A stretch of 56,683 bases of DNA, taken from assembly GCF_009883055.1 (NCBI RefSeq), contig NZ_WWVR01000018.1, positions 1-56,683 on the forward strand, written 5' to 3'. The notes below the pieces were generated by a model. It had not been told where the DNA came from. It searched no databases and worked only from the letters and a program-made list of their open reading frames with translations. Made by a program: the position numbers and the translations under genes. This DNA comes from Blautia sp. BIOML-A1. Its GTDB lineage: Bacteria; Bacillota; Clostridia; Lachnospirales; Lachnospiraceae. Positions 18,998 through 27,790 of this stretch are shown here, one piece after another; position 1 is the first letter of the stretch, and each line of letters begins with the position of its first letter.

Positions 18998-20665
18998 TTA
19001 TGCATATTCGCCTGACATCTGTGCAGCTTCCATAAGCGGAGGAATCAGCTGTTTCTTACGGGAAACTACGCCTTCAAGATAAAATGCATCATCCTGCGGT
19101 TCCATCTTGAATGCATTTTCCGCCATTTCCCGACTTCCCTCTCCATAGAACAGAAGCTCTGTTGACTGAGTGATGATATCCGTAAGCATAAAGTAAACTC
19201 TTGTGACTCCGTGACGTCCACACTCACTTACCATGAACGGAAGCAGTCTTGCCTTAATTTCCTTAAGCTCCTCTGAATCCATAGAACTGATCTGACCAAC
19301 ACCAAAACAGATGTCTCCCTCTGCAATAAACTTCTTGTAATCCTGATAAAAAATCTCTTCCGGAGATTTATCCTTCAGATTGCTTCCTGCCCGGAACATC
19401 TCTTTTGCAAACTGTTCAATAGAAATATCTGCGATCAGCGCCAGTGCTCCTGCTGCCATCTTATCCTGCAGTGTACAAGTCGGAGAACGGAACATCAGCG
19501 TATCTGAAATAATTGCAGCACACAGAAGTCCTGCAATCTTAGGCGGGATTTCAAGCTTCTGTTCGCCATAAATCTGATACATGATCGTCCCGGTACATCC
19601 TACCGGCTGGTTACGGAAACTGATCGGCTGAACCGTCTGCAGCGTTCCGAGTTTATGGTGGTCGATGATCTCAAGGATATCTGCTTTTTCAATATTATCA
19701 ACTGCCTGGTCCACTTCATTGTGGTCTACAAGCACTACCTGTTTCTTGTGCATACCCAGGAAATTACGTCTGGATATCGTACCGATACATTTTCCTTTCT
19801 TGTTGATGACCGGAAAGGCCCGATGACGATGCTTGATCATAACATCCTGTATGTCATCTGTAAAATCTTCGGTATTAAAAGTTACCAGATTATCTGTTTT
19901 CATGATATATCTGACAGGAATACTCTGGTTGATCAGTCTTGCAATTGTAAAGGTATCATATGGTGAGGCGATGATGATAATATCCTTTTCATGAGCCAGT
20001 TTCACAACATTTTCTGTAACCTGGATTCCAAGTCCCACAATAATACAGCTCACATTCTGGGCAATTGCCTGAAGATGATCTTCTTCACGGTCTCCCATGA
20101 TGATCATGTCATCTTCCTCAATGTACTCTTTCATTTTATCCGGGTTCGCGGTTCCCACCATAACTCGTCCCTTGATAAAATATCCATGAGGATTTCCTTC
20201 AATGATCTCTCCATGGATAGTTTCTGCAATCTTCTGATACTGTGTTCTCGCTCTGGATAAAAGATAACTGTCCGTAGTATCCATATAAGTCTTTGCAATA
20301 TCACCGATCGTGATCAGACCCTCAAGAGCACCTTCCTTATCTCTGATCGGAAGTGAAACAATGCTGTTTTCCTGCATGATATCCCATGCAGCCTTCAATG
20401 ACATACTTTTGTCTGCATCCGGACTCATACGGATATCCATATCCTTTACCTGTGTTCCGATATTGCTTAAATATCCCGGTGGCTGCACACCAAAGCGACT
20501 CAGTACATATTCCGTCTCCTCATTGATCTGACCTGCACGCTTCGGAACAAATCTCTGCTTCTGACTTGTCCTGTTTTTAATATCGCAGTATGCAATTGCT
20601 GAACATATAGAATCCGTATCTGGATTTTTATGTCCTATAACAAAAATTTTCTCCTGATTTCTCAT
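18998..20665 (-). CDS. CBS/DRTGG-regulated manganese-dependent inorganic pyrophosphatase
   Basis: A family II pyrophosphatase that hydrolyses PPi using Mn2+/Co2+. The 555 residues are longer than the 310 of a simple PpaC because a regulatory insert splits the catalytic DHH domain. The order is: residues 1-65 catalytic start with the metal motif GHKNPDTDS; CBS1 about 75-130; a DRTGG-like domain about 150-245; CBS2 about 255-305; then VDHNEVDQ and the EIIDHHKLG motif; a DHHA2 domain to the end with the substrate-binding SRKKQ. In characterised relatives adenine nucleotides and diadenosine polyphosphates bind the CBS pair and switch activity. It is 14 bp from the S1 gene upstream. Confidence 0.92.
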   Translation of the reverse strand: MRNQEKIFVIGHKNPDTDSICSAIAYCDIKNRTSQKQRFVPKRAGQINEETEYVLSRFGVQPPGYLSNIGTQVKDMDIRMSPDADKSMSLKAAWDIMQENSIVSLPIRDKEGALEGLITIGDIAKTYMDTTDSYLLSRARTQYQKIAETIHGEIIEGNPHGYFIKGRVMVGTANPDKMKEYIEEDDMIIMGDREEDHLQAIAQNVSCIIVGLGIQVTENVVKLAHEKDIIIIASPYDTFTIARLINQSIPVRYIMKTDNLVTFNTEDFTDDIQDVMIKHRHRAFPVINKKGKCIGTISRRNFLGMHKKQVVLVDHNEVDQAVDNIEKADILEIIDHHKLGTLQTVQPISFRNQPVGCTGTIMYQIYGEQKLEIPPKIAGLLCAAIISDTLMFRSPTCTLQDKMAAGALALIADISIEQFAKEMFRAGSNLKDKSPEEIFYQDYKKFIAEGDICFGVGQISSMDSEELKEIKARLLPFMVSECGRHGVTRVYFMLTDIITQSTELLFYGEGSREMAENAFKMEPQDDAFYLEGVVSRKKQLIPPLMEAAQMSGEYA

Positions 20666-20679
20666 TGATCGCTATCCTT

Positions 20680-21585
20680 TCAATCCAGTTTAATATTTGC
20701 AAAAAGAGAGCCCAGTGAAGTGGTTGCCTGTTCTCCTGCATCCGGAACTTCATAAACTTCTTCTTCGATTTCTTTTGCCATCATATCAGATGCCTCTTTG
20801 ATACTGAGACTGAGTTTTCCATCCTTGATCGCTGTGACTTTCACCTTCACCTTATCTCCCACTGAAAGAACTTCAGATGGCTTCTTGATCCTCTTCTCAC
20901 ATATCTGAGAGATATGAACCAGACCGGAAAGACCGTTTCCAAGATTTACAAATGCCCCATATGTCTGCAGACTCTCAACAGTTCCCTCTGTGATCAGGCC
21001 GATTTCAAGATTTGATACTTTATTTCTGCGTTCTTCTTCTGCCTTTTCACGAAGGATCTCTTTGGCAGAAAGAATAAGTTTCTTACTTTCTTTGTCTACA
21101 TCTATTACCTGTACCTGAATTGGCTTATTCAGATATTCTTCTGTATCTTCAACATATTCAAGAGAAAGCTTGGATGCCGGGATAAATCCTCTGACATCCT
21201 CCACATATGCGATCACACCTGCATTGGTGATCCCCTTAACTACAACATCCAGAACTGCTCCTGTTTCTTTCAGTTCTTTCAGTTTATCCCATGCAAGAAC
21301 ATCCACTGCCTCTACTCTTGAAAGCAGAATATTTCCGTTTCCATCATCTTTTCGGATTACTGTGGCAGAAATCTCATCACCTTCCTGTACGTTTTCCTTA
21401 AGACTAAATCCTGGTTCTCTGCTGAAATACTCTGCCGGAATCACACCTTCTGCATAGTATTTCAGATCAAGAATTACCTCTTTTTCATCTACGCTGATCA
21501 CACTTCCGGTAAGAATATCTCCTTCCTCTATTGTCTTCATAGAAGCTTCCAGTTCTTTTTCATAATCTTTCATTGACTCAGTCAT
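20680..21585 (-). CDS. Short S1-domain RNA-binding protein (RpsA-like)
   Basis: The 301 residues contain three S1 (OB-fold) RNA-binding repeats: about 20-92 (EGDILTGSVISVDEKEVILD), 106-180 and 195-268 (TEGTVESLQTYGAFVNLGNG, GLVHISQI). The last is the best-conserved, followed by an acidic C-terminus. Proteins of this size are annotated as ribosomal protein S1 in Clostridia, but true E. coli S1 has six repeats; whether this short form acts on the ribosome is uncertain. The start ATG 21585 has GAGGAG 12 bases upstream. The 5' leader is over 130 nt and AT-rich, and contains a degraded repeat. Confidence 0.85.
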   Translation of the reverse strand: MTESMKDYEKELEASMKTIEEGDILTGSVISVDEKEVILDLKYYAEGVIPAEYFSREPGFSLKENVQEGDEISATVIRKDDGNGNILLSRVEAVDVLAWDKLKELKETGAVLDVVVKGITNAGVIAYVEDVRGFIPASKLSLEYVEDTEEYLNKPIQVQVIDVDKESKKLILSAKEILREKAEEERRNKVSNLEIGLITEGTVESLQTYGAFVNLGNGLSGLVHISQICEKRIKKPSEVLSVGDKVKVKVTAIKDGKLSLSIKEASDMMAKEIEEEVYEVPDAGEQATTSLGSLFANIKLD

Positions 21586-21612
21586 GATCTGTATTATCTC
21601 CTCTCATAAATT

Positions 21613-21643
21613 GTAGCTGTTCACCTTTCCTGCAAACAATTAC
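21613..21643. repeat. Degenerate copy of the GTAACTGTTCAC repeat family
   Basis: GTAGCTGTTCAC at 21613-21624 faces a decayed right end ending in AATTAC at 21643. The flanking octamers do not match, so this is a weak or old family member. It sits in the S1 gene leader; a candidate -10 (TATACT on the minus strand, 21718-21723) lies upstream. Confidence 0.35.
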
Positions 21644-21801
21644 AATCATTTTCCTGATATATCAAATATTTTAGATAAATTGTAACTATAAATCTCCTGA
21701 AAAGTTATATCAAACTTAGTATAACATATTTTTTATAGTGGAAAAAGCCACTTCCTCACAGAGTTTTTTGGGGGATGTCTTATTATCTGGTAGTTTTAGA
21801 C

Positions 21802-21939
21802 AAAATAAAAAGGCCTTCCGACAAAAGCCCTTATAAACGAGGAGTGCCCCGGTAGTGGTTTACCGGGGCGATTATTATGAAAAAATTTATGTGTAATGAA
21901 GAACATTACAACGTCTGTTAGTGAAGTTCTCTTCGAACT
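21802..21939 (-). ncRNA. Candidate small structured RNA with terminator
   Basis: In a 534-bp gap, four hairpins follow one another on the minus strand: AGTTC/GAACT (21925-21939), GTAATG/CATTAC (21893-21909), the GC-rich GCCCCGGTA/TACCGGGGC (21846-21869) in very AT-rich surroundings, and AAGGGCTT/AAGGCCTT (one mismatch) followed by TTTTTATTTT (21802-21832). The final T-run gives the direction. No convincing protein is encoded on either strand. I recognise no named RNA family. It could be a free small RNA or half of a type I toxin-antitoxin pair, though I found no toxin. Confidence 0.5.
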
Positions 21940-22119
21940 GTGTTTATAATAACAATTAATTATGAACTTTATATGAACAAACAGTAAAGTTTCCGTGTAT
22001 TTGCACAATTTATTTTGCGTTTATTCGTTTTTTTTATTCAATTATACTATACTATTTTATTTTCTTTATATTTTTTCATGTTTGTTTTTCACAAACGCAC
22101 TCCTGTCTGTCACACAAGG

Positions 22120-22584
22120 TCAGTTTAAAATACTTCTGGCCAAATCCACTAATTTACCGAGAATTCCCTTAACATCCTCTTTTGTAATTCCAAGCTCCTC
22201 CAGCTTATTATATACCTTATTCACCTGGCTTCTTAACTGCTCCTCGTCCAGATCTGTATTTTTGAATTTATTATATAACTGGATCAAAGTTGTTTTATCA
22301 GAGTCCGTCAGAGTAACGCCCACACTCTCCGCAGCTACATCAAGTGCAGATCCGATCTCCTCGTCTGTCACATCTACCTGTCCCAGAATCTCTTTTGTCT
22401 GCATGATCAGGTCAACCACTTTATCTGGATTGGAGAGCAGATCATCTACTCCATTATCCTTAAGAATCTCTACTGCCTGATCAACCATCTCTGAACTGCT
22501 GTCCTGTGCATATACCATTACCGGTGTTGTACATGCCAGAGTTGCTGCCAGTACCAGTGCGCTGAATTTTTTGTTTATTTTCAT
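22120..22584 (-). CDS. Secreted helical protein, possible DUF1002 relative
   Basis: A 154-residue protein with a clear signal peptide (residues 1-26, charged start KINKK, hydrophobic core LVLAATLACT, cleavage near VYA-QD). The mature part is acidic and helical; the stretch TLIQLYNKFKNTDLDEEQLRSQVNKVYNKLEEL resembles the C-terminal helices of DUF1002 proteins. AGGAGG lies eight bases before the ATG. It has its own promoter and stands between the candidate RNA and the rsmA terminator. The function is unknown; location outside the membrane is the only firm inference. Confidence 0.75.
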   Translation of the reverse strand: MKINKKFSALVLAATLACTTPVMVYAQDSSSEMVDQAVEILKDNGVDDLLSNPDKVVDLIMQTKEILGQVDVTDEEIGSALDVAAESVGVTLTDSDKTTLIQLYNKFKNTDLDEEQLRSQVNKVYNKLEELGITKEDVKGILGKLVDLARSILN

Positions 22585-22650
22585 TGTAATTACCTCCTGA
22601 ATCTATTATTTCCATGTAACCACCCAAACATTTTCCATTCAGGCGAGCCT

Positions 22651-22659
22651 ATTATAGCA
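22651..22659 (-). promoter_or_regulatory. Extended -10 promoter of the secreted-protein gene
   Basis: TG-C-TATAAT on the minus strand (TATAAT 22651-22656). A TTTACA lies upstream at 22677-22682, but its 20-bp spacing is too long to be a normal -35. Nothing else is evident between 22683 and 22886 except AT-rich sequence. Confidence 0.55.
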
Positions 22660-22886
22660 TACTTTTCAGGCTGTGTTGTAAACTTTTTTATCCTTGTTCT
22701 ATTCATAAAACTTTTGACCTTTGTTCACTGTTTTTTCATAACTTCAACACGATTCCATCATATTTTCTGGATATACTAATGCCATAAAAATAATACAGCC
22801 AACATTATTTTTATAATTTTCTTTTTCATATGTTGATAACCTGAAATGGCTATCAACTCTCCTTCCTTTTAAATTTAATAAATAGT

Positions 22887-22919
22887 AAAAAGCATCCGAC
22901 CAGCCACCGGATGCTTTTT
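22887..22919 (-). terminator. Terminator of rsmA
   Basis: AAAAAGCATCCG / CGGATGCTTTTT, a perfect 12-bp stem with A- and T-runs on its two sides, so it can work in both directions. It begins six bases after the rsmA stop. Confidence 0.9.
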
Positions 22920-22924
22920 ATTGT

Positions 22925-23800
22925 TTATTTATTTAATTTTACAAAGCAGTCTGACAATCTGGCAAACTGTTCCAATGTCAGTGCTTCTCCTCTGATATTC
23001 AACGGAAGTCCACATTCTGTAATTGCAGCCTCTACCTCTTCCCTGGAATACGGCAGCTCCTGTGAATTCTTAAGACTGTTTGATAATGTCTTTCTTCTCT
23101 GATTAAAGGATGCTCGGATCAGACGGAACATCAGCTTTTCATCCAGCGTCGTTACCGGCGGATTCTGATGTCTTGTCAGACAGATCACTGCACTTCCCAC
23201 CTTTGGTCTTGGCATAAAACAATTCGGCGGTACATTTGCAACAATCTTTGGCTCCGCATAATACTGAACTGCCAGAGAAAGTGCTCCGTATTCCTTAGAG
23301 CCCGGGCCCGTCTGCATTCTGTCTGCAACTTCTTTCTGTACCATTACAGTAATAGAACTTACCGGAACATGGCTCTCAAATAATCCCATGATAATCGGTG
23401 TTGTAATATAATACGGCAGATTGGCAACGACCTTGATCGGACGTCCCTGATTCTTCTCCTCTGCAATTTTGCAGATATCAGTCTTAAGGATATCCCCATG
23501 AAGAACGGTTACATTATCCCACTCCTTCAGCGTATCCTTCAGAATTGGAATCAGCGCATCATCAATCTCAACTGCTGTGACTTCTCTCGCTGCCTCTGCA
23601 AGATACTGGGTCATGGTTCCGATTCCCGGACCAATTTCCAATACAAAATCATCTTTTGTAATTTCAGAAGCAGAAATAATACGATCCAGAACGTGTGTAT
23701 CGATCAGAAAATTCTGACCAAACCTTTTCTGGAATACAAAACCGTACTTTTGAAGGACTTCAATGGTATATTTAGGATTTCCAAGATAAGGTGTGGTCAT
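22925..23800 (-). CDS. rsmA: 16S rRNA (adenine-1518/1519 N6)-dimethyltransferase
   Basis: RsmA (KsgA) dimethylates two adjacent adenines in helix 45 of 16S rRNA late in 30S assembly; its loss gives kasugamycin resistance. The 291-residue sequence has motif I EIGPGIGTMTQYL, motif IV NLPYYITTP and the family's FGQNFLID near the N-terminus. I chose ATG 23800 because AGGAG lies five bases before it; a GTG at 23815 would include that site. The gene follows the TPR-ATPase gene, whose stop codon overlaps the upstream GTG. Confidence 0.96.
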   Translation of the reverse strand: MTTPYLGNPKYTIEVLQKYGFVFQKRFGQNFLIDTHVLDRIISASEITKDDFVLEIGPGIGTMTQYLAEAAREVTAVEIDDALIPILKDTLKEWDNVTVLHGDILKTDICKIAEEKNQGRPIKVVANLPYYITTPIIMGLFESHVPVSSITVMVQKEVADRMQTGPGSKEYGALSLAVQYYAEPKIVANVPPNCFMPRPKVGSAVICLTRHQNPPVTTLDEKLMFRLIRASFNQRRKTLSNSLKNSQELPYSREEVEAAITECGLPLNIRGEALTLEQFARLSDCFVKLNK

Positions 23801-23814
23801 ATTTTCTCCTCTCA

Positions 23815-26400
23815 CTAATTAAAATCTTTCTCGTAAAGTACCAGATATCCATCCTGATTTACTTTTTTCTTGGAGATCAGTTTACGAAGACCGCCTCTGG
23901 ACTTGGAAATTGCTCCATCAATGATGTCCTTAACTGCACCGATATTCATCGGCTGGTCTTCTTTCTGATTTGTGCTTATCAGATTGTACAGAGATAACAT
24001 TGCCATCTGATCGATCGTATAGCCGTTTTCTCTTGTATAAATCTTTGCAAAATTAACAAGCTCATCATTCGTAAATACCGGAATATTGATCATAGATGTA
24101 AATTTAGAGGTAAATTTCGGGAATCTTGCGATCAGTTTACGCATTCCGATCTTCTCATCCTCAATAATCACGATCAGTCCATCTGTTCTGAATTCCATAG
24201 CTTTATTCAGCTGGTTCACCGTTTCTTTCGTCAGCTGATTTGCATTCTCGATAACCAGGAATCCACCTGACATCTTGCGGACAATGTCTGCGATATTTTT
24301 TCCGTTGATCTGATCAGCAAACACATATGCGACCTTTGAAGCCTCCAGATTCAGCTGTTTACAGATTGCAGGAATCAGACCTGAGATCAGTCTTGTTTTT
24401 CCAGTTTCACGTCCACCCATAACAATGATGTTTCCGGTTCTGGAAGTCTTATCAGAAGCACAGATCTGTGCATCATAAAGTGCATCTACGATCTGTTCTC
24501 TCAGTCCGGGTACCTTCGCAAAATAAGTAAAAAGTTTCTCTTCTTCTGAAGTCATCTTTTTCTCTCTCGGAATGATATCTCTTTCTTTGCGTTTCGGTTC
24601 CACTGTATAGAGCAGCTGCTCCATATCCTCCTCTTCCAGCTCACCTTTTCTTGCTTTCCTGGATTCAGATTTCTTTCCAGAGCTTCTGGAAGGTTTTATG
24701 GTTTCTTCATACTGATCCGTAAAGAAATCTTCATCCTCCAGTTCTGTGATATCTTCATCTTCATAACCGTCTTCTTCGCTGAAATCCTCATAGGAATCAT
24801 CTTCCATCTCATAAGAGTCCAGATCATCATAGATTTCTTCTTCCGGTTTTTCTTTCTTAACCGGCCCATTCAGAAATTCTTCCTCTGCGCTACGAAGATC
24901 TTCTTCTGTCATATAATCCTCAGACTCTTCTTCAGTTACTTCCTGTACCGGAGTTTTTTCCTCGACGATCGGCTCTTTTGGAATTTCAATTCCCTGTGCA
25001 GTGGCCGCTTCAAGAATCATATCTTCCAGATTAAATTCAAAATCCTGTGTATCATCGTCCTCTGCTCCAGGCAGACAGATATTCGGAGCCTTCGGAATTT
25101 CCGTATGTAATGGATTCTCCATTCCAACGTTCTTCATTGCCTCCGGAATCTCAAGTTCAGGAAGCTTGTTTTCTTTTTCCTGTACAGTTTCTTCGATTTC
25201 TTCCGGCTCTGAGACCTCCTCAACAGTCGAAATTTCTTCAGCTTCGACTGTCTCTTCCTCGACTGCCGGAACGTCCTCTTCTTCCTCAACGTTTTCGATC
25301 ACTACATCCGGAAGCTCGTCTTCTGCTGCTTCTTCAGGATTTCCCTGCTCTTCTTTTTGAATCTCCTGTTCTGTAACATTTTCAATTTTCTCTTCGATGG
25401 TACTGAAAACAGAAGTTCCCGAAGTTTTTGGAGGCGGAATGATTGCATCTTCCGGTTCAAGCTCCGGCACATTTGTCGGCTCCGCTTCTGAAGAAATATC
25501 CTTTATCATCTCTTCCTGTACAGCCTCTGCCGGAGTCTCCTCTTCTTCCTTCGTTAAATCATTATCAGCTTCTTTTTTCTTTCCTGTAAAAATATCACGA
25601 ATGCCCTTGGATATTTTTTCCTGAAGACTCTCCGCTCCATTGACATCACGTTCATCAATATCTACGCTTTCAATAACAGGTGCATCATCCTCCGATACTG
25701 CAGCAGATTCCGTGTTTTCTTCAGACGGAGACTCTGCTTTAAGTTCTTCTGATTCCTCTACAGTCTTGAGTTTCGGAATAAACTGCCTGTCATATTTCTC
25801 TTTCTCGCTGCCAGTCAGCATTCCCATACGACTCTTCAGATCCAGAGCTTTCATGACATATTTACCGTCACTGAACCAGAGAACCATCTCATCACAGAGA
25901 TCCAGACACTTCTTGGTATCTCCATTCTGATAATATAATTTTGCCAGCTCATATGACCATCTTTCCGTGAATTCCTTTTCTTTGTAGTCCTCAAGAATTC
26001 TGATCTGCTCTTCGAGCGGAGCCTGCTCTGCCTTACGTATTTTATATTTTAAAACGTACTGTGTACTGTCATTAGGGGCAACTTCCAGAAATTCATCATA
26101 GTATTCCATTGCCTCATCAATATCCTTCATTTTGAGGGATACTTCAATCAACCGATACAAAATATTTCTGCCGATAGGAGCTCTGTGATAAGCCAGAAGG
26201 AAAATCTCCCGGCTGTCATCATACCGCTTGTTTGCCGCATATATCTCACCTACAACACACAGAGTATGAACATTCTTTACACGACGCCAGTCAATACTGT
26301 CTACAACTTCCATGGCATCCTTGTAGTTTTTCTGTTCTACAAGGCGATTAATTTCTTCAAGTTTGATCCGAAATTCCTCTTTGTCCAATATATTCACCAA
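23815..26400 (-). CDS. TPR / acidic-linker / P-loop ATPase protein of unknown function
   Basis: An 861-residue protein in three parts. Residues 1-190 are helical TPR-like repeats, such as YAANKRYDDSREIFLLAYHR. Residues about 195-600 are disordered and very rich in Glu and Asp, with a short Ser/Arg/Lys stretch near 580-600. Residues 640-861 are an AAA-type ATPase with Walker A GGRETGKT (662-669) and a Walker B-like strand FLVIENAN (714-721), ending DGLIVIIEDE and a helical lid. It looks cytoplasmic. The start is uncertain: TTG 26400, GTG 26397 and TTG 26388 are all possible, and no ATG is suitable. A consensus promoter lies just upstream. I know of no function; the acidic linker suggests a scaffold that recruits basic partners. 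Confidence 0.8.
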   Translation of the reverse strand: MVNILDKEEFRIKLEEINRLVEQKNYKDAMEVVDSIDWRRVKNVHTLCVVGEIYAANKRYDDSREIFLLAYHRAPIGRNILYRLIEVSLKMKDIDEAMEYYDEFLEVAPNDSTQYVLKYKIRKAEQAPLEEQIRILEDYKEKEFTERWSYELAKLYYQNGDTKKCLDLCDEMVLWFSDGKYVMKALDLKSRMGMLTGSEKEKYDRQFIPKLKTVEESEELKAESPSEENTESAAVSEDDAPVIESVDIDERDVNGAESLQEKISKGIRDIFTGKKKEADNDLTKEEEETPAEAVQEEMIKDISSEAEPTNVPELEPEDAIIPPPKTSGTSVFSTIEEKIENVTEQEIQKEEQGNPEEAAEDELPDVVIENVEEEEDVPAVEEETVEAEEISTVEEVSEPEEIEETVQEKENKLPELEIPEAMKNVGMENPLHTEIPKAPNICLPGAEDDDTQDFEFNLEDMILEAATAQGIEIPKEPIVEEKTPVQEVTEEESEDYMTEEDLRSAEEEFLNGPVKKEKPEEEIYDDLDSYEMEDDSYEDFSEEDGYEDEDITELEDEDFFTDQYEETIKPSRSSGKKSESRKARKGELEEEDMEQLLYTVEPKRKERDIIPREKKMTSEEEKLFTYFAKVPGLREQIVDALYDAQICASDKTSRTGNIIVMGGRETGKTRLISGLIPAICKQLNLEASKVAYVFADQINGKNIADIVRKMSGGFLVIENANQLTKETVNQLNKAMEFRTDGLIVIIEDEKIGMRKLIARFPKFTSKFTSMINIPVFTNDELVNFAKIYTRENGYTIDQMAMLSLYNLISTNQKEDQPMNIGAVKDIIDGAISKSRGGLRKLISKKKVNQDGYLVLYEKDFN

Positions 26401-26418
26401 CTTTCCCAGATTATGAAC

Positions 26419-26447
26419 AGTGTAACATACACTAATATGCTTGTCAA
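26419..26447 (-). promoter_or_regulatory. Promoter of the TPR-ATPase gene
   Basis: TTGACA (26442-26447), 17-bp spacer, TACACT (26419-26424) on the minus strand. The leader to the first possible start would be only about 12 nt. Confidence 0.7.
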
Positions 26448-26463
26448 AACTCTTTGTTACTGT

Positions 26464-27549
26464 TTAGGAAGGTTCAAAAACCTCACCTTTTACAACTTTG
26501 AAAACTTTATTCAGATGAAACTGATGACTCACAAAATCATCCAGTCCCGTACAGGTTATCAGTGTCTGTATGTCATGAATACAATCCAGAAGATAGGTCT
26601 GGCGGTTGCTGTCCAACTCTGAAAGTACATCATCCAGCAAAAGCACCGGCGTATCTTTAATTTTTTCTTTTACAAGATAAATTTCTGAAAGTTTCAAAGA
26701 CAATGCTGCTGTTCTCTGCTGCCCCTGCGAGCCAAACTTTCGAATATCCACTCCGTTTACCATAAAACAGAGGTCATCTCTGTGAGGCCCGGAAGAAGTC
26801 ATCTTCATCCGGATATCTCTGTCTCTGTTTTTTTTCAGAGTTTCTTCAAAAAATTCAGCCTCCGTACTGGGCTCATAAAGGACTTCAAGCTTTTCCTCTC
26901 CTCCAGTCAGGTTGCTGTGTATCTCCTGAATGACTGTATTCAGATCTTTTACAAACTCTTTTCTTTTGCTTATAACTTTCTGCCCGTACTGGAGCATCTG
27001 CATGTCCCAGATTTCAAGAGTATCGCGAAGTGCCGGATTATGATACATATCTTTGAGGAGTTTGTTTCTCTGGTTTACAATATGATTATATCCTGCCAGA
27101 TCCGTAAGATATATCTGATCCAGCTGACAAAGCTCCAGATCCATGAACCTGCGTCTTTCTCCCGGGCCATTTTTTATAATATTCAGATCTTCCGGAGAAA
27201 AAAAGACAAGATTTACAATTCCAAACAGTTCTCTTGCCTTTTTGATCGGAAGACCATTGATCGCAACTCCTTTTGCCTTATTTTTACGGAGGTGCATATC
27301 AATCTTGTAGGAAAGTCCATCTTTTTTTATAAGCATCCGAATATGGGATTCTTCCTTTCCAAACCGGATCAAATCCTTATCTTTGCTGCCTTTGTGGGAC
27401 TTTGTCGTCCCACAGATATAGACAGACTCCAGAATATTGGTTTTACCCTGTGCATTATCTCCATAAAAAATATTCGTACCCTTATCAAAGTTCAGGTGAA
27501 GTTCCCGATAATTTCTAAAATTTTGAAGTTGTACAGATTCAATATACAT
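26464..27549 (-). CDS. recF: DNA replication and repair protein RecF
   Basis: RecF is an SMC-like ATPase that loads RecA at gapped DNA through RecO and RecR. The 361 residues start MYIESVQLQNFRNY, typical of the family, with Walker A GDNAQGKT, the signature GSQGQQRTAALSLKL and Walker B LLLDDVLSELD. The length is normal. It begins two bases after the S4-protein stop, without its own strong ribosome site, so it is likely translated by coupling. The gene order dnaA-dnaN-S4-recF is the standard Firmicutes origin cluster. Confidence 0.97.
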   Translation of the reverse strand: MYIESVQLQNFRNYRELHLNFDKGTNIFYGDNAQGKTNILESVYICGTTKSHKGSKDKDLIRFGKEESHIRMLIKKDGLSYKIDMHLRKNKAKGVAINGLPIKKARELFGIVNLVFFSPEDLNIIKNGPGERRRFMDLELCQLDQIYLTDLAGYNHIVNQRNKLLKDMYHNPALRDTLEIWDMQMLQYGQKVISKRKEFVKDLNTVIQEIHSNLTGGEEKLEVLYEPSTEAEFFEETLKKNRDRDIRMKMTSSGPHRDDLCFMVNGVDIRKFGSQGQQRTAALSLKLSEIYLVKEKIKDTPVLLLDDVLSELDSNRQTYLLDCIHDIQTLITCTGLDDFVSHQFHLNKVFKVVKGEVFEPS

Positions 27550-27551
27550 AA

Positions 27552-27758
27552 TTATTTTATAACTTTAATTTCCTGACCGTCAAAAGTGATCACATCACCT
27601 ACGTATACTTTACGTCCACGTCGCTGATCTACCTCACCATTTACTTTTACATTTCCATCCTGAATTTCATATTTTGCCTGGACACCATCTTCCACAACTC
27701 CTGCAAGCTTCAGTGCCTGTCCAAGTTTAATAAATTCATCTTTTATTGTAATTTCCAA
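27552..27758 (-). CDS. yaaA: S4-domain RNA-binding protein (YaaA type)
   Basis: A 68-residue single S4 domain, the protein found between dnaN and recF in most Firmicutes (YaaA in Bacillus, where it is linked to ribosome assembly). The motif FIKLGQALKLAGVVEDG and the end GRKVYVGDVITFDGQEIKVI are typical. The start is TTG 27758, with AGGAGG six bases upstream; there is no in-frame ATG. Confidence 0.92.
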   Translation of the reverse strand: MEITIKDEFIKLGQALKLAGVVEDGVQAKYEIQDGNVKVNGEVDQRRGRKVYVGDVITFDGQEIKVIK

Positions 27759-27790
27759 AATAATCCTCCTCTTATTCTGACATACTTCTG

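Noticed and set aside
21877..21921. 14-codon plus-strand peptide starting MKKFMCNEEHYNVC
   Set aside because: Considered as a leader peptide, but no good ribosome site and no gene follows on that strand.
21796..22008. 70-residue minus-strand reading frame over the candidate small RNA
   Set aside because: No ribosome site, unusual composition, and the hairpins explain the sequence better.
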